The position numbers and the translations under genes are program-made. The notes below the pieces were generated by a model that did no database searches, was not told the origin of the DNA, and saw nothing but the letters and a program-made list of their open reading frames with translations. From Breviolum minutum Mf 1.05b.01 (taxonomy: Eukaryota; Sar; Dinophyceae; Suessiales; Symbiodiniaceae): a stretch of 64,000 nucleotides of DNA. Numbering within the stretch: position 1 is the first letter of the stretch; every line of letters begins with the position of its first letter. Positions 14,209-26,332 of this stretch are shown in pieces. Where the stretch lies: contig DF241555.1 of the NCBI GenBank assembly GCA_000507305.1, forward strand, positions 6,954-70,953. The letters are read 5' to 3'.

Positions 14209-14335
14209 GAATCCACAATCAGAGATAGTGGTGGTCATAGTGGTAGTTGTTATGGTAGTGGTTAGAGGGGTGGTGGTAGAGGTGGTAGTGGTAGTAGTGG
14301 TAGCAGTGGTAGTAGCAGTAGGCTTGCCGACCAAG
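13590..14335. repeat. Large compound microsatellite
   Basis: About 750 bp of stacked simple repeats: CTGCTG/CTACTC variants, then roughly 28 copies of a TACTGC hexamer (about 13,764-13,931), GGTACT and AGTACT hexamers (about 14,000-14,050), CTCCTA and CTA runs (14,096-14,205), and GGTAGT/GGTGGT hexamers (14,224-14,330). An N at 13,997 lies inside it. Long Ser- or Tyr-rich frames crossing it are by-products of the repeat. Confidence 0.95.
13997..13997. other. N in microsatellite
   Basis: Single undetermined base inside the 13.6-14.3 kb simple-repeat region; likely a gap or collapse. Confidence 0.8.
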
Positions 14336-15780
14336 CTGCTTTTGCCCGGTGAGAAAGGGCAACTATGCTAGGTTTTCTGTTTGGGGTCGACACTGCTATA
14401 AATATTGTCTAGATGAGATGCTAGAGTCCTGAACTGGTGGGAGTACCAAGTCATCAAGTTCTCTTAGGAAAGATTGCTGAACAAATCTCGACAGATAGTT
14501 TGTATGCATTGCTTTCGTGCTCCCAACAAACTCTGAGCTGAGAATGTAGGTTGGTGCGGATTGGGTCTTTCATTTGACCCCGGTCTGAAGCTCAATCGAA
14601 GCTCATAGCTGACAGATGGAAGAAGGATTCTCGTCATCATGGTTTGGCGGCATAGCGGTCACAACCAAGGACCAGCAGCGCATGTGTGGTTTCTCTGGCC
14701 TGCCTTTTGATACCGGGATACCAATCAGATGGGTGTTTTTCTTGAAAGGATGTTTGTTTCAACATGCTTCCTAGCTTTCTGAATCTGTTCCGTGTTGAAC
14801 ACGTGTTGCTTGTTTTTTCAGAACTTGCCATTCATTCATTCCAGGTCCTACTTTGGTCTTTGCTTCAATGTGGCTTTGGACGTGGTCTGCTCAGTTATAT
14901 GTTTCTTGTATCGGAGCTGGCAGCATATTTTTCTTGAGGGAAAGTGAGAGGAGAGACCAGACTGATTGCAAAGTGTTTGGATTTAGGAGATGAGTTGAGA
15001 GAAGGATTTAGCAAAGCTATTGAGCACGGCCCAAGGATTCTACTGATCTTGGAACTATTGAGCGTCTTTTACTCAGCGCGGCCATAAAGTTTGGTCTTCT
15101 CTTTCAAGCGAAGCTGACCTCACAATGAACGGCTTCGAGGCTTGCGCTTTGTGCTGGGGTGCTGCAGTTTTTGCTGAACACGAGCTCTCTCTTCAGCACT
15201 TGGCAGTGCGAGGCCAGCGTGGCAAATGATGCAAATGAATGAAAGTGAAAGAGATGATATGTGTATAATGATAAGAGTATTGAAATGCATTCAATTCAAT
15301 GAATTAGAGGCCTTTGCCTGTGCAAATTTTTTCATTGCTGTTTTCTCTCTGAGGTATGGAAGCAGCTGAAGACAACAGCCCTTGAGATATCTCTGAGCAT
15401 CTACATTTGTGTAATGTGCGAGAGAGCAGCGCAGAACTCTGAGAAAGCCCCCGACATGCTCGGAGATTGTCAGGAAAGGAAAATTGTTGAACTAACTACA
15501 AGTAGTGTGACAAGTGTGAGAGTTGCGGTTTAAGTCCTTAAGAAAATCTATCCTTTTTTTCAACCTACGGACCCCTACGCAGGCACTTTCCACCGTGGTG
15601 GAGGCAAAGCTATGCGAATGTCCCAACCCCATTCTTGTTGTTTTTTTTCAGTGACAAAGTGCTCAAACAAAAGCCAATCCACTGAGAAGGTCCCCTTGAG
15701 AGTCAAGAGTCAAGAGGTACTACTTTGGGGGTTTTTCAGATTGCATGTTTCCATACGCCATACAGACTCCCAATCTTTTG
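14336..15780. other. No feature recognised
   Basis: About 1.4 kb after the microsatellite with no convincing exon, RNA gene or repeat. It is presumably intron or intergenic DNA. Confidence 0.35.
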
Positions 15781-15790
15781 TGTTGCATTT

Positions 15791-16017
15791 CGTTTCGGTC
15801 GCCAAGGTCTTCGCAAAGACAAGATTCCAGATGCCAAGCTCGTTGAGATGGTGGCGGTCCTGAAGGTGCCATTAGAAGCCTTGGAAAATGGGAATCTGAT
15901 GGGTATATCAATGTGAATCCCGCACAAAAATCATCAAACATCCTATAGGAGGAGGTCATTCTTGGCACCTTGCCTGAGGTGAAAGCAATTGAAACATCGA
16001 TCTCTGTATGTTTCAAG
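15791..16017 (+). CDS. Two exon-like blocks of an unknown protein
   Basis: The first block (about 15,791-15,902) reads FGRQGLRKDKIPDAKLVEMV and onward to LEALENGNL. The second (15,949-16,017) follows an AG|G acceptor and reads EEVILGTLPEVKAIETSIS. Both have balanced composition and sit next to plausible splice sites. A further open stretch at 16,020-16,140 may belong. I recognise no domain. Confidence 0.4.
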
Positions 16018-16149
16018 CTGAAGCAAGAGCTTGGCAGCTATGCTCTCATGGGTTTCTTGGATGTACTTGTTGTGAACATCAAGCCATTGATGCTTGATGT
16101 TTGCAAGCTGGAACTGCTGCCAGTGTCCTTAAGGTGGAACTGGCTTTGA

Positions 16150-18255
16150 AAAGCTAGACTACTTGCAGTGCTGCAAATTCGCAGAGGGTGGGAGCCTCAA
16201 GAAATCTGCCAAGCTGACAACTGAGTTGAAATTCATGATTTGTTCAGTTCCTTGAGGTGATAGCCGCATTCTCATGCAGAAATTGACGCGAGATCGTTTG
16301 CAGGCGAATCTCCTGGTTTTTGTGTTTGTTGTGGGTTAAACCCATCACCTGTTTAGGGTTTACCGCGGCAGGCATTCTCTATGCAAATGTTGGACATTTA
16401 TTTTTATTTTTTCCATGATGTCTCTGACTCTGACAGCTAGAGTTTGCGTCTCCTCGTTTGTCAGGCCTTTGCCAAGTCACCAACTGGTCAGGGGAAAGAA
16501 GCTGAGGTGTCACGAACCACGAAGGGAGAGAGAAAGCCGGATTTCAACGATTCATGGGCCAGTTTCTTTTTCAACTTCCCATCCTTTGGTAATTGATAGG
16601 GAATGACTCGTCAACAAGCCCTGATGGATCTTGCAGGCTTGCATGAAGCTGGGAATGAGTTTGAAGAGTGGGGGAAAGCAAGCCTGGAACGACAATTTTG
16701 AGTTGGTTGGCGACTCAGCTGTTCTCATTTGGTTGGAGACCATTTTACTTCTGAATGCTTGCAATGGATCACTGAACTTCTTCTCTCAGACAGGAATCCC
16801 GGAAGAATCCCAGAATTCTCGAATGGTGAGGTAGTGATTTGTTAGAAGCCTTCACAATGAGAGGTCTACGGCATTGCTGACATGGTCATGGATCGCATTG
16901 TCAACGAGGTGTGGAAATGTTGACAATGCGACATAATTTTCATTGTGGCATGGACCGATGAGGCCAACCCTCAAGCAAGCTTGTGAAGCGCCTTTTGATG
17001 CAACAAAGAGTTTCAGAGGTCCAGAATAAGAACAGTTACATATTCAAGCCATGTATGGCTCTTGTTCTCAGTGCTTGATCGCTTCACAAATTGCAGCTTC
17101 CTCAACATTAAGAGATTTCAAATTTCCTCTGGCTCCAACATATTGATGCTGCGCAGTTGAGTTCTTCATGCTTTTGGCTGAAGAGCTTCAAAAACTGTGC
17201 AGCTTTTGCTTTTGGAAAAAGCACGCATTTGGTACCTGGCTTTTGAACTCGGGTTTGACCGTTTGATCGTCTGACTCTTAAGGCAAGAGCCCTTCTGAAT
17301 GCTTGGAAAAAAAACACGGGAGTGATCAGTGAAGCTGCCTATGTATCCAGAATCCAAGTCCAAGACTTGCAGCATAAACCTCCGGAAGAGACAGGCCTAG
17401 CACGACTCCATCCCGCACTCGGGAGAAGCACGATCCTCAATATGGTGGAAAACTACTAGTTTCTTTTCACAAGGGGATAGCCATGGGATAGTCATACTAA
17501 TACAGCAATAGTTTCTACACCCACTGTCAGGAATCCTTTTCAAAAGTCGGATGCGGATGACCATCCCCATATATACATAAATAACGTGTTTGCGGCTGTT
17601 GCAATGGCTTTTGACCATGACACAACATGCATGCACATGAGACCTATGATCCCTGGGTTCATTTGTCACTTTTATCCATATCCTGAGCTAATTTCACCTG
17701 CAAGGAAATCTGAAGCAAAAGGAGCTACCACTGGGGTCGTTTGACACCTAGCTGATCTATGAATCAAAACTGCCAAGAGGAGTTTCTTTATCAAACATTT
17801 TACCCAATGGACCAAGGTAAGGGCAGTGGAGTGTGATAAGAGGTTTCAGGCCCAGCTCCTTGAAAGTTGGAGAAGGAGCCAGCCGGGCAAAATGTGGACA
17901 TCGACAGTGAGATTTGTGATGACTTTGCAGCTTGAAACTTGCAGAATCTACGTCATGTCCCACTTTGGCAATTTTCTGCAGAATTCGCTTTCAATTTGCT
18001 TCCTCCAACAACCATTGAAGCATTGAATTGAAGTAAAAATGATCCTGGATTGGACCAAGGGCCCTATGTCATCCTTTGTCTATTTATCGCTCCAAGTTGC
18101 CAGGACCAACAATACCGAGGAGGCTTCAGAGCGTGTTCATCGTCGTCAAGTCTGTCAGTCTTGGCCCCCAATATGTCGATTTTGGATTGACATTTTTTCC
18201 CAGATAGCAGGTATGAGTTTGAGTGGGCTAAACGGGTTTAACTCGTAACTCACAA
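16150..18255 (+). other. No recognisable gene; weak exon-like blocks
   Basis: Weak open stretches occur at about 16,635-16,710 (HEAGNEFEEWGKASLERQ) and 17,868-17,930 (GQNVDIDSEICDDFA), the second ending at a typical TTTGCAG. Nothing is identifiable; the remainder reads as intron. Confidence 0.25.
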
Positions 18256-18259
18256 TCTC

Positions 18260-19490
18260 TTGACACTGAGGTTCTTCGACTTTTTGAGAAAACCAGATGG
18301 CGACATGGACATGGATAGTGGAGTAGTTCCATACATCGAGGAGGGCTTTGCCAGTTCTGAGTTTGTGGAGGCCTGGCAGTCGGCAGTTTGTGATTGTGAA
18401 CAGATTGGATGCTACACTCTGCAATTGGGCAGCTCGACATATAAGATGCATTGCACTGGTTGAAATGAATGTGGTAAATCCATCAAACCTTACCTGTCCC
18501 TAGCAGACATAGAAGTGCATCTGCGGCAAGCCTGCCAACCTTTACAACTCCCTTTGGGAATCCGTATTCATCATAGTCATGATATAACTAGACTACCAAG
18601 TGGAGGCCAGTCGTGTAGATTGTGTGGTGCTGTGGTTAGGAGAAACACCAAACGGTTACAGGTACCTTGTAGGAAGTTAGCAGTAGCTAACAGGCACGGC
18701 CAGGTGTTGGGAAGAAAAAAAATATCTGGCACTTGAATCGATGAAAGATAAAATGCAAGGACAGCCAACAACTCACTCCAAAACCGGCCCGATTGTCCTT
18801 TCTCTCTTGTGGTGAATCCACGCGGAACGCCAGGGAGAGATGGCTCGTGCTGCTCCAGAGTTTCATGCCAAGGATATGCCCTCGGTACCCACCTCAAAGT
18901 TCTCCTTCAAGTTCAATGTTCAATCTCTGCAAATTTTTTCAGTATCTTTTTCCATCAGGTTTTGAACATAGGCATTTTTGCATCCATGCTTTTGATCTAC
19001 ATTGATGTGTCTATCTTCATCTCTTTTGATCGATTTGGATCTATCCAAACCGTTTTCCCAGCCCAGGCTGGAGGGGAACTTTCTGCCTCAAAGAAGACGG
19101 CAATCCGTCAGGTGTTAGTTCTCTACAGTCAGGCCAGTTGTTGGGGTTTCTCGTTGGGGTCTTAAGGCTTCGAACAAAAAGCCCAGTGTCAATCTGCAAA
19201 GATGAAGATCTGAATGCTATCCTTGCCATATCATGTACTATCTGTTTGCTGAGGCTTATATCACTTATGTCCGCCAAATTCAAGTAGATTTTAATGGTTT
19301 TGAAGCGGATGAAGACATCTCATGCTGTATACAATCTGATGATATCTGCATCAGAATGGGTCATCTAGATGCATCAATGAAAGTCTCAGATCATTTGATT
19401 TGCAGGTGGCAAGGCCACAAAATCCTGGAGCACAAGAGGTGCAAAGCGCACTGAAACTTCTCAATGCACTCTTACCCTTTCAAAGACCGT
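18260..19490 (+). CDS. Exon-like blocks of unknown gene(s)
   Basis: Three blocks look coding. First, 18,260-18,460 reads LRFFDFLRKPDGDMDMD, then PYIEEGFASSEFVEAWQSAV. Second, an ATG at 18,840 opens MARAAPEFHAKDMPSVPTSK and FSFKFNVQ, which could be a start exon. Third, 19,407-about 19,490 follows TTTGCAG and reads VARPQNPGAQEVQSALKLLN. I cannot tell whether they form one gene, and no family is recognised. Confidence 0.35.
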
Positions 19491-19494
19491 AAGC

Positions 19495-20100
19495 AGGATC
19501 AAGGGATTTTCGGATTTTCGGCCACTTTTCTTGATTTTCACCAAGGTGCTCTTCCGGGCATCGTTTTGTCGTTTTATTTTAGATAGTAATCTCGTCCGGG
19601 CCCTGGATTTTGAGGCGATGTTTTTGCCTCGACGTTTCGCCACGATTTTCATTGAGGTCACAATGGAGGCGGAGGATACAGAGAGGCCAACGTACCACAA
19701 ATCGGCCGAGAGCCACGGTGAAAAGGACGGTGATTTTTGGGGCACGGTGGAAGCTGCGGGAGTTTAAGGTCAGACTCTTTGACAACATTTCCAAGTTTGG
19801 TTCTGGTGGTCCAGATCTTAGCCTCCTCAACTTGGTGTGACAGGTGTTTGTTTTTGTTTTTTTTCAGATTGGCAAGTGACTTGAAGATCCGTTGCTTTCT
19901 TCAGGGCTTGCACGCTTTGCCAACATAGATCACTGCGTGACGCTGGTCATTCAGTTGATGATGCAGGTGCAGCTCAGTGATATATCATGTCCCATTACAC
20001 TGCTAAAATGGTCTAAATGTTTGTGATTCCTCTTCACTTCAATGTCACGTTGAGAGTCCATGTGTGGGTGAGTGAGTTCGAGTTGATTCGGATCTGCGAA
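19495..20100. other. No gene recognised
   Basis: An 80-codon frame is open on both strands around 19,530-19,840, with a base composition somewhat different from its flanks. It has no motif I know and could be part of a degraded repeat. The rest is featureless. Confidence 0.25.
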
Positions 20101-20107
20101 GATCAAT

Positions 20108-21110
20108 ATGCCGGCGGCGCTGGCCTGGGAGCTCTTCGAAGAGGGCTTACAGAAGGCTGAACGCACGGCAGAGGCACTCTTCAGGGGAAAGGTGTGACAT
20201 GGTGTGACTATGAATAGTCAATTTTCTTTGCCTTGTAATGCAGCCTTGCAAAACTGATGGGTGGCTACTATTCTTTACTTGATGCTGAACATGCCACCTA
20301 CCTTGGTGCAAGGCGCTTCTTCGGGAGACACAGACTAAAGTCAAATTGTGTGCAGAGGCCAGCACCAACGCAAATTCGATATCGAAGGTGTAGATGGATG
20401 TACTCTCCGATTCATATGTAGCGTAGCTGCAGCTGCTAAATTTGCACCATCCACCACCATCACCCTGAAAGATGACAGATGCCCTTTTTGCATTGTGAAG
20501 CCTGTGTCAGGCTTTGGCCAAAGATATCACAGAAGAGGCAAAAAAAGTGAAACCATGTGAGCAAATGTCCACAAGCTCCATTTTTGCATAGTCTGTATAC
20601 TCCACGTATCTGCGAAGAAGCCAGAGCCTGGAGCGATGCAGGCCATTCTCGAACGACGCATGGACATGTTTGGCAAGCATGGCTCTCCGCCCCAGCTCTT
20701 CCAGGGACCTTTAGCTGTGTGGACCAGGCGCTCCACATTTGGGAATTCTGTTCTTACTTTCTTCTAATTGTCCTGGTCATAGGATGGTACGACCCCTCGG
20801 TTGAAGCAACGGTCAGCAAGTGTGAAGTCTGGTTTTTTCGCAAGGGAATTTGAAAGCAGACCCACTCCTATCCTCATGGTGCTCATGGTGCAAGGGGGCT
20901 TCGATTCTGGATCAACAACATCACGGATTCCCTCATGCCAGAGGCCAGGACTTTTGTCTCAGAATTCTCCGCCAAGAGGGGACCCTTCTCAAACCGTGGC
21001 CCCGCAGAACATCTCCGATCGCATTGACCAAATCCTCGCGCACAACCGCTACGTGCGCGATGAGATCATCGAGGCGCAGTTGCGTGAACGTCGTGATCGT
21101 CACAGTATCG
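20108..21110 (+). CDS. Multi-exon gene of unknown function (start exon visible)
   Basis: The start exon 20,108-20,191 is exactly 28 codons (MPAALAWELFEEGLQKAERT then AEALFRGK) followed by a GT donor. Later blocks are: 20,511-about 20,556 (ALAKDITEEAKKVKP after GTCAG, phase-compatible), about 20,619-20,707 (KPEPGAMQAILERRMDMFGK then HGSPPQLFQ), and about 21,006-21,105 (NISDRIDQILAHNRYVRDEI, then AQLRERRDR). Two more candidates lie at 21,360-21,410 and 21,594-21,680. The protein would be helical, basic and cytosolic-looking, with no signal peptide or membrane span visible. I do not recognise it. Confidence 0.5.
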
Positions 21111-21699
21111 TCATCATCGTCGTCAGTCGTCATCGTTCTTCTCTTTTTATGTGGTGTTTTCGGTGTTTCTTGCAGAAGTTGTGCTGCCCTTTCTGTGTCA
21201 GCCTGGTTGCCTCTACATCCTGGTGAAGTTCCAGGGTCTCTTTGAAGAGTTGTTCAATGCGTGGGGTTCTCGAATTTTGATTGACAAAGTTCTCATGATT
21301 TGAATGAAGAAGTGATGTATGAGTCAATGTATAAGAATAGAGGGGTCGATTCATTTTCAGACTCAAGGAAGCAACGGCCTCCCCGAAGAAAGTCAAACAT
21401 CCTGCATCAACTCCATTCGGTATTTTTGTCTGGTTGTTCCTTGTGATGCTTCAGGTATTGCTATGAGGAAAAGACAGCAATCAGAGAGGCCAGGTATTTT
21501 TCTCTGGCTGTTTTTTGCCATCCTTCTCAGGCTGTGAGGGTAACCGGAGCTGAACGTGTGTCATTTTTGAATCGTCTGGAACTTTCTGTGGTGCAGGATG
21601 AGAATGGCAAGATCCGCAATGAGTCTGTACCACACATGTCAGCAACCCAAGTTGCTTTTGGCATCTGCCACAGCAGGTGATAGGATCTGATGTTAAACT

Positions 21700-23890
21700 G
21701 TCAGGCATTAGATCAACTGCGCGATATTCGAGCATACCGTTCTTGTATTTACAAGCTGTGGGGTTTCTGGTGGATGTGCTGGTCTAGTTTCACATGATTT
21801 CATACCCATTTTTTGGGTGGTGGAAGGTCTTTTGCCGGCTTCTTCCGCTTCTGCTTGGACTTTTCAGTCTTTCCTGAATTGGTCTCGTTTGAAGAGGCGC
21901 GTTTTCGTCTAAATTCCTGTAATGGTCTCGAGTCGAAAAAATGGTTGTTCTAGGCCTGGCAAGCATATAGCTGCGCAGATTGTGTAAGCCTCTTGGGCAC
22001 CAAGGCCCGGAAAGCAACCTGTCTCTGACATCATCGAATTTTTTGGAAAATTGAACTAAAATGGATGAATCTTCACCATCTAAGATCCAAGAAAAATGAG
22101 CTTTACTGTTCTACCCGCAGGAAGTGATGAACATGTTTGCATATGTTTGCATAGTACTTACAGTATTGACCCTGAATCGAAACTATTGGATGGATCACAC
22201 TAAGAACAAAAGCGAACCAACCGACCAAGCTGCCAACACTGTTCTGAAGTCACCTTGTTGTGGCTGCATTGTTTTGCTTTTGTTATTCCATCAGGCTTAT
22301 TTGTTGCACGTTGTCTGGCTGTCACACACAGTCCCTTTGTTTTGCGTTCTTGCAGTGAACCCGAAAGCACATCAGAAACTGAAGCTTAAAGACTGACTCA
22401 AGATATCATACTATGACAGCTCCGTTTCAACGCAATCTCAAGACAGCAAGACAAAATGAGTGCCGTTTGCTGACAGGATCGCCCTGTCAAAGTGAAGCAG
22501 TTCAAGAAAGCTGAGGCCCAGACGTGCTTTATTTTATGAGGTGCCGAGCAAAAGCCCCGGGCAGCAGCGGTTTTGAACTTGATTTGGCAGGCAAATCCAA
22601 GCAGAGTATCTGCCATTCTCGGACTGCGGTGTGGGCCTTTGAAGACATTGGAATAGAATTCGCTTTTTTCATGGAAATTGCAACCTTTGAGATCTTTTGA
22701 GTACCTGCCCCCTCAAGGAGCATTGTCAACAGAAACCGAAAGGGAAAGGAGCGGGAGAGCATCGACTATGACAAGAAAACAGAGACCAGCGCAAGTGAAC
22801 AGGACCTCGCAGCATTGAAACGGGCAAATCCCATCGTAAAATCGCAGTAGGGCCGGGTAAAGGTCCCAAACGAGAGAAAAACAGCTCCATGTGGTGAAGG
22901 AGGAAGAAGAGGAGGAGCAGACTGAAACTGAAAGATGTGGCCTCAGAAGTTTTGAATTGAAGCTTTATGCTCACTGGCCTTTCTGGAGTTGAATTAATCA
23001 TATTAAAGGCTCTGAAGAGGAGGAAGAAGAAGAAGAACCAGCAATGCACTGAGAACACACAGACAGCAAATATTGCACATGTCCTTGTAAGAATGGACCA
23101 TCACACAGTCAGTAATTTACATTTGTTGTGATCCATATCCATAAAAAGTCAATTAACTGACAGATTAGCAGATGTTTTCTCACGTATTTGCAATTGAAGA
23201 GACCCTTGGACCAAGGAGCAGCACATCATGAGAGCTCGAGGCATGACTTGTCTTGGTGACTTTTCTTTCTCTCCTTGTGAGTCATCAGCTGATTCAAAGT
23301 ATTGAAAGGCCCTGGCCACAATCAACCACGACTTCAAGTGAGATACATGTCAGTGTCATCATTATTTGAGAAACACTGCGTCGAGGCACCACAGGGGCAC
23401 AAGGGGCTAATGATCTATCGCAAGAGTCTTCCAGACTCTCTTCAGCAAGAGGTTCACGAATAGAGTCCGCCAGAGTCTTAGTTCAACTCTGCAAAGCTGC
23501 ACGGACTCGTTGAATTGAAACTTGTGCTGCAGGGCGAGATATTGCCCCTCCACAGCAGACCACCAGTGCCCCCGGCACAACATGAGGGAGAGTGCTGTCC
23601 TTTTCATTCATGAAATTTGAAGAACGACTCTACATGTACAGACATTTCCATCACTTTTCCATACCTGTTTTGGTGGTGCCTCAGCAAATATGTATGAAAT
23701 TGTTCCAAACCTCTTGTTCTCCCGTTTTTGCCAGTCGCAAAAAAACACTCTTCTACTTCCAGTATCACCCCAGCGCCCTCGGCGCGGTGTGAACAATGAA
23801 GAGGTGGGGGGGGCTCATGACATGTTTTGCCTGTGGGAATCTCCCTCCAAAAGTTCACCGTAACGAGCTGCCGTCAAGACGTTAGAAGCG
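21700..23890. other. No gene recognised
   Basis: About 2.2 kb of probable intron or intergenic DNA. It includes purine-rich GAGGAAGAAG stretches at about 22,898-23,040. No convincing exon was seen on either strand. Confidence 0.35.
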
Positions 23891-23899
23891 AGCTGCCCG

Positions 23900-25085
23900 T
23901 TTTGGAGGTGGCTGCAGCGCTACGAAATCATCGACGCCTGTCAGTTGGACTTGGTGATGCAGAGGCAAGCTGCAACCTTCTTTTTTCACCAAGCGGCTTC
24001 AACGACTTTCGACTCCAAACCCTAAACCGCCAGTGCTTCTCCATTCTCAGATACAGGTCGTACAAGTCGCCGTCCAGCAAAGTATTGCAAAAGTTGAAGT
24101 GGAGGAGGCTTTCCGCATTTGAATTTGTTTTGAAGTGGTTGACCTCATTTGGTGGCTTCGATGGCTTTGACGTGGCAAGCCCATATGGACAAAGAAAACG
24201 TAAACGCGCAATTTGTGAGGTTAAAGCTCCAGATCCGTCGGCAGCTTGGAAACTTGTGGCTTTGCGGTTGGCCAGTGCCTATGGTGAGCTACACACCCTT
24301 CCATTTGGCAGGCCTCAGAGTGCCTCGCCACAGAAATCTGCGAGAACGTCGGCCTCAGGGCCTACGGGAAAGTCTTCACCGAGACAAAGCCCTCGGCATC
24401 CCCAAAATTCCGTTACTTGGATGAGAGGAAAGCAATATTGGAGTGATATTTTGTTGTTGTTGTTGTTGTTGATGTTTTTTTTTTTGAAGTGGAATCAACA
24501 GCCATTTCAAAGATCCACCGATTCATGGTGAAATTTCATGCTCTTTATCAACTGGAAGTCAGAAACTTCACATCCGATCCAAGGCAACCAATAAAGAGGC
24601 TAAGGAGGCGCCGGCAAAAAGAGGATCTGTCTGAAATGATGGATTCAAGGTGATTTTTGAGTTGTTTTTTTCCAGGCCTTAGCACTTTAGTCAATATCTG
24701 TAGGGTGTGCTATGTGATTATAGTGTTCCTATCTATGTAAGTTGCTTGAGAAGGAGGTTTCTCGAGGTTTAGATAGATCAAGGACACTTGGGAGTGTCAT
24801 AGCGAATCACTTTATGTTGCTGGAACTATCAAAACAAGCGAAGGCAGAAGATGAAGCAAAGGTTCCAAGAAGAACTTCTGGAGAACCAACGGTCAAAACT
24901 GCTGGGACCGCTTCTCAATGCCAAAAAATCTCCATGAATGGCAGAAGTTGGAGTCCCACAAATTCTCGTCGGCACCTGCCGTGGAATTCAGGAACCGCTT
25001 CCTCAGCGTCCTTGGTGCATTGGATCCCAGCAAAGTGAAGGATTTGGACCTTGGTTCTGCTCGTGACATGCCCAAGAAGGCACAC
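23900..25085 (+). CDS. Multi-exon gene of unknown function, with an apparent homopolymer frameshift
   Basis: Exon-like blocks: 23,900-23,963 (FWRWLQRYEIIDACQLDLVM, GC donor), 24,078-24,120, 24,220-24,285 (VKAPDPSAAWKLVALRLASA), 24,312-24,427 (SECLATEICENVGLRAYGK, ending FRYLDER), and about 24,830-25,085. The last starts as a charged coiled-coil-like helix (KRRQKMKQRFQEELLENQ), then changes frame by one base in a run of six A near 24,925. It continues as NLHEWQKLESHKFSSAPAVE and LSVLGALDPSKVKDLDLGSA. With five A residues the two parts would join in one frame. No family is recognised. The frameshift is either a sequencing error or a sign of decay. Confidence 0.5.
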
Positions 25086-25189
25086 CACGATTTTTTTTTG
25101 GTGTGCTGTTGTGTTTTTAATCGGTTCTCCGATTCTCGCCGTTTGCAGGCACTTCCTCGGGTCAAGGCAGGATCGAGCCCCTGAAAATG

Positions 25190-26325
25190 CGTGATGCTGC
25201 GAATCCTATTTGCACTTCAGAACCTCAGTCTCGGAAGTCACTTGACGCTTCCCATCCAAGAAACATGTGCCAGGTAACGGCAGACTTTTCTTGGCTGCAG
25301 AAACCCTTTCGGGAGATGACAGACAAGGTTGCAAGTTCATTCATATCAGATATCCTGATAGGATATACTGCTGTCTACGTTTTGTTTCTTTGCTTCCTTG
25401 TTTTTCGAGTTTCCAGCAACCTCTACGCAGGAATTAAAAGGCTATTCATTGCTGATCTCCTTGGACGATTGCTGCAGAGACCATTTCCTAAACGTTGCTT
25501 GGCAGTCCAGGCATCGTCCAGGCATCGTCCAGGCATCGTAGCCACTGAACTTGCCAAGGTTCGTGGCCTGGTACAGGTGGGGAAGATACAAAGATCCAGA
25601 CAGGCGCAAAACGTTGAGATGGGAGATGAGATGGGAGATGGGATGCTCTTCTAATTTGGTTTCAAGCTTACCCGGAGTTTATAGAAATTACACAATGCGA
25701 ATCGAAAAGTGTCACTGGTGAGTAGGTTTTTTTTGAAACCTTGCCAGGGCTTTCTGAGCTACCTTTCATTCATGGAGCTCTTGAAGAAGTTTCGAATCAC
25801 GCATGGCTTTGAGACCTCTTCACAGTTGCAGGACCTGAAATCAAAACAGGATGCAATTCTTGCAAAACATATGAGAACAGACTTTGACGGAAGACTCTTG
25901 AGAGCTTCTAAGAACATATGTTTCCTGTTTCACGAAATTCAAATTGAGCGCACAAAACTGCTAGGAATTCATGCAAGTCATAGATCCTTGCTCCAATGGT
26001 CAGCCGCATCCTAAATGCTGGAGAATGATTCGTAGATTCGGAGAGTTGTGGTGGTGTTGTGATATGTCTGTCATACCTTGAGGCTGGATCCAGTTGAATT
26101 GGAGAAAGCAATCAATGCTGTAGGAGCCTCAGGTGACAGGAGCTCCAAATACGGATTTATCCTATGATTTGTTGTGGGATTTTTCAATGTTCAAGGATAC
26201 ACCAACAAAAAGCGGAAAAAAAAGATCAAAGTCCATAGATGCCATAGATTTCTAGATTTCTAAGATACAGCAAACCGAAAAAGGCTGAGTTTGAACGAGG
26301 TTAACAAGCTACAGATTTTACCCTT
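25190..26325 (+). other. Weakly coding or intronic stretch
   Basis: Open stretches at 25,187-25,650 and 25,709-26,014 are long but show no domain. A 12-bp unit GTCCAGGCATCG is repeated three times near 25,508-25,540. Gene limits cannot be set. Confidence 0.25.
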
Positions 26326-26332
26326 GGCAGGT

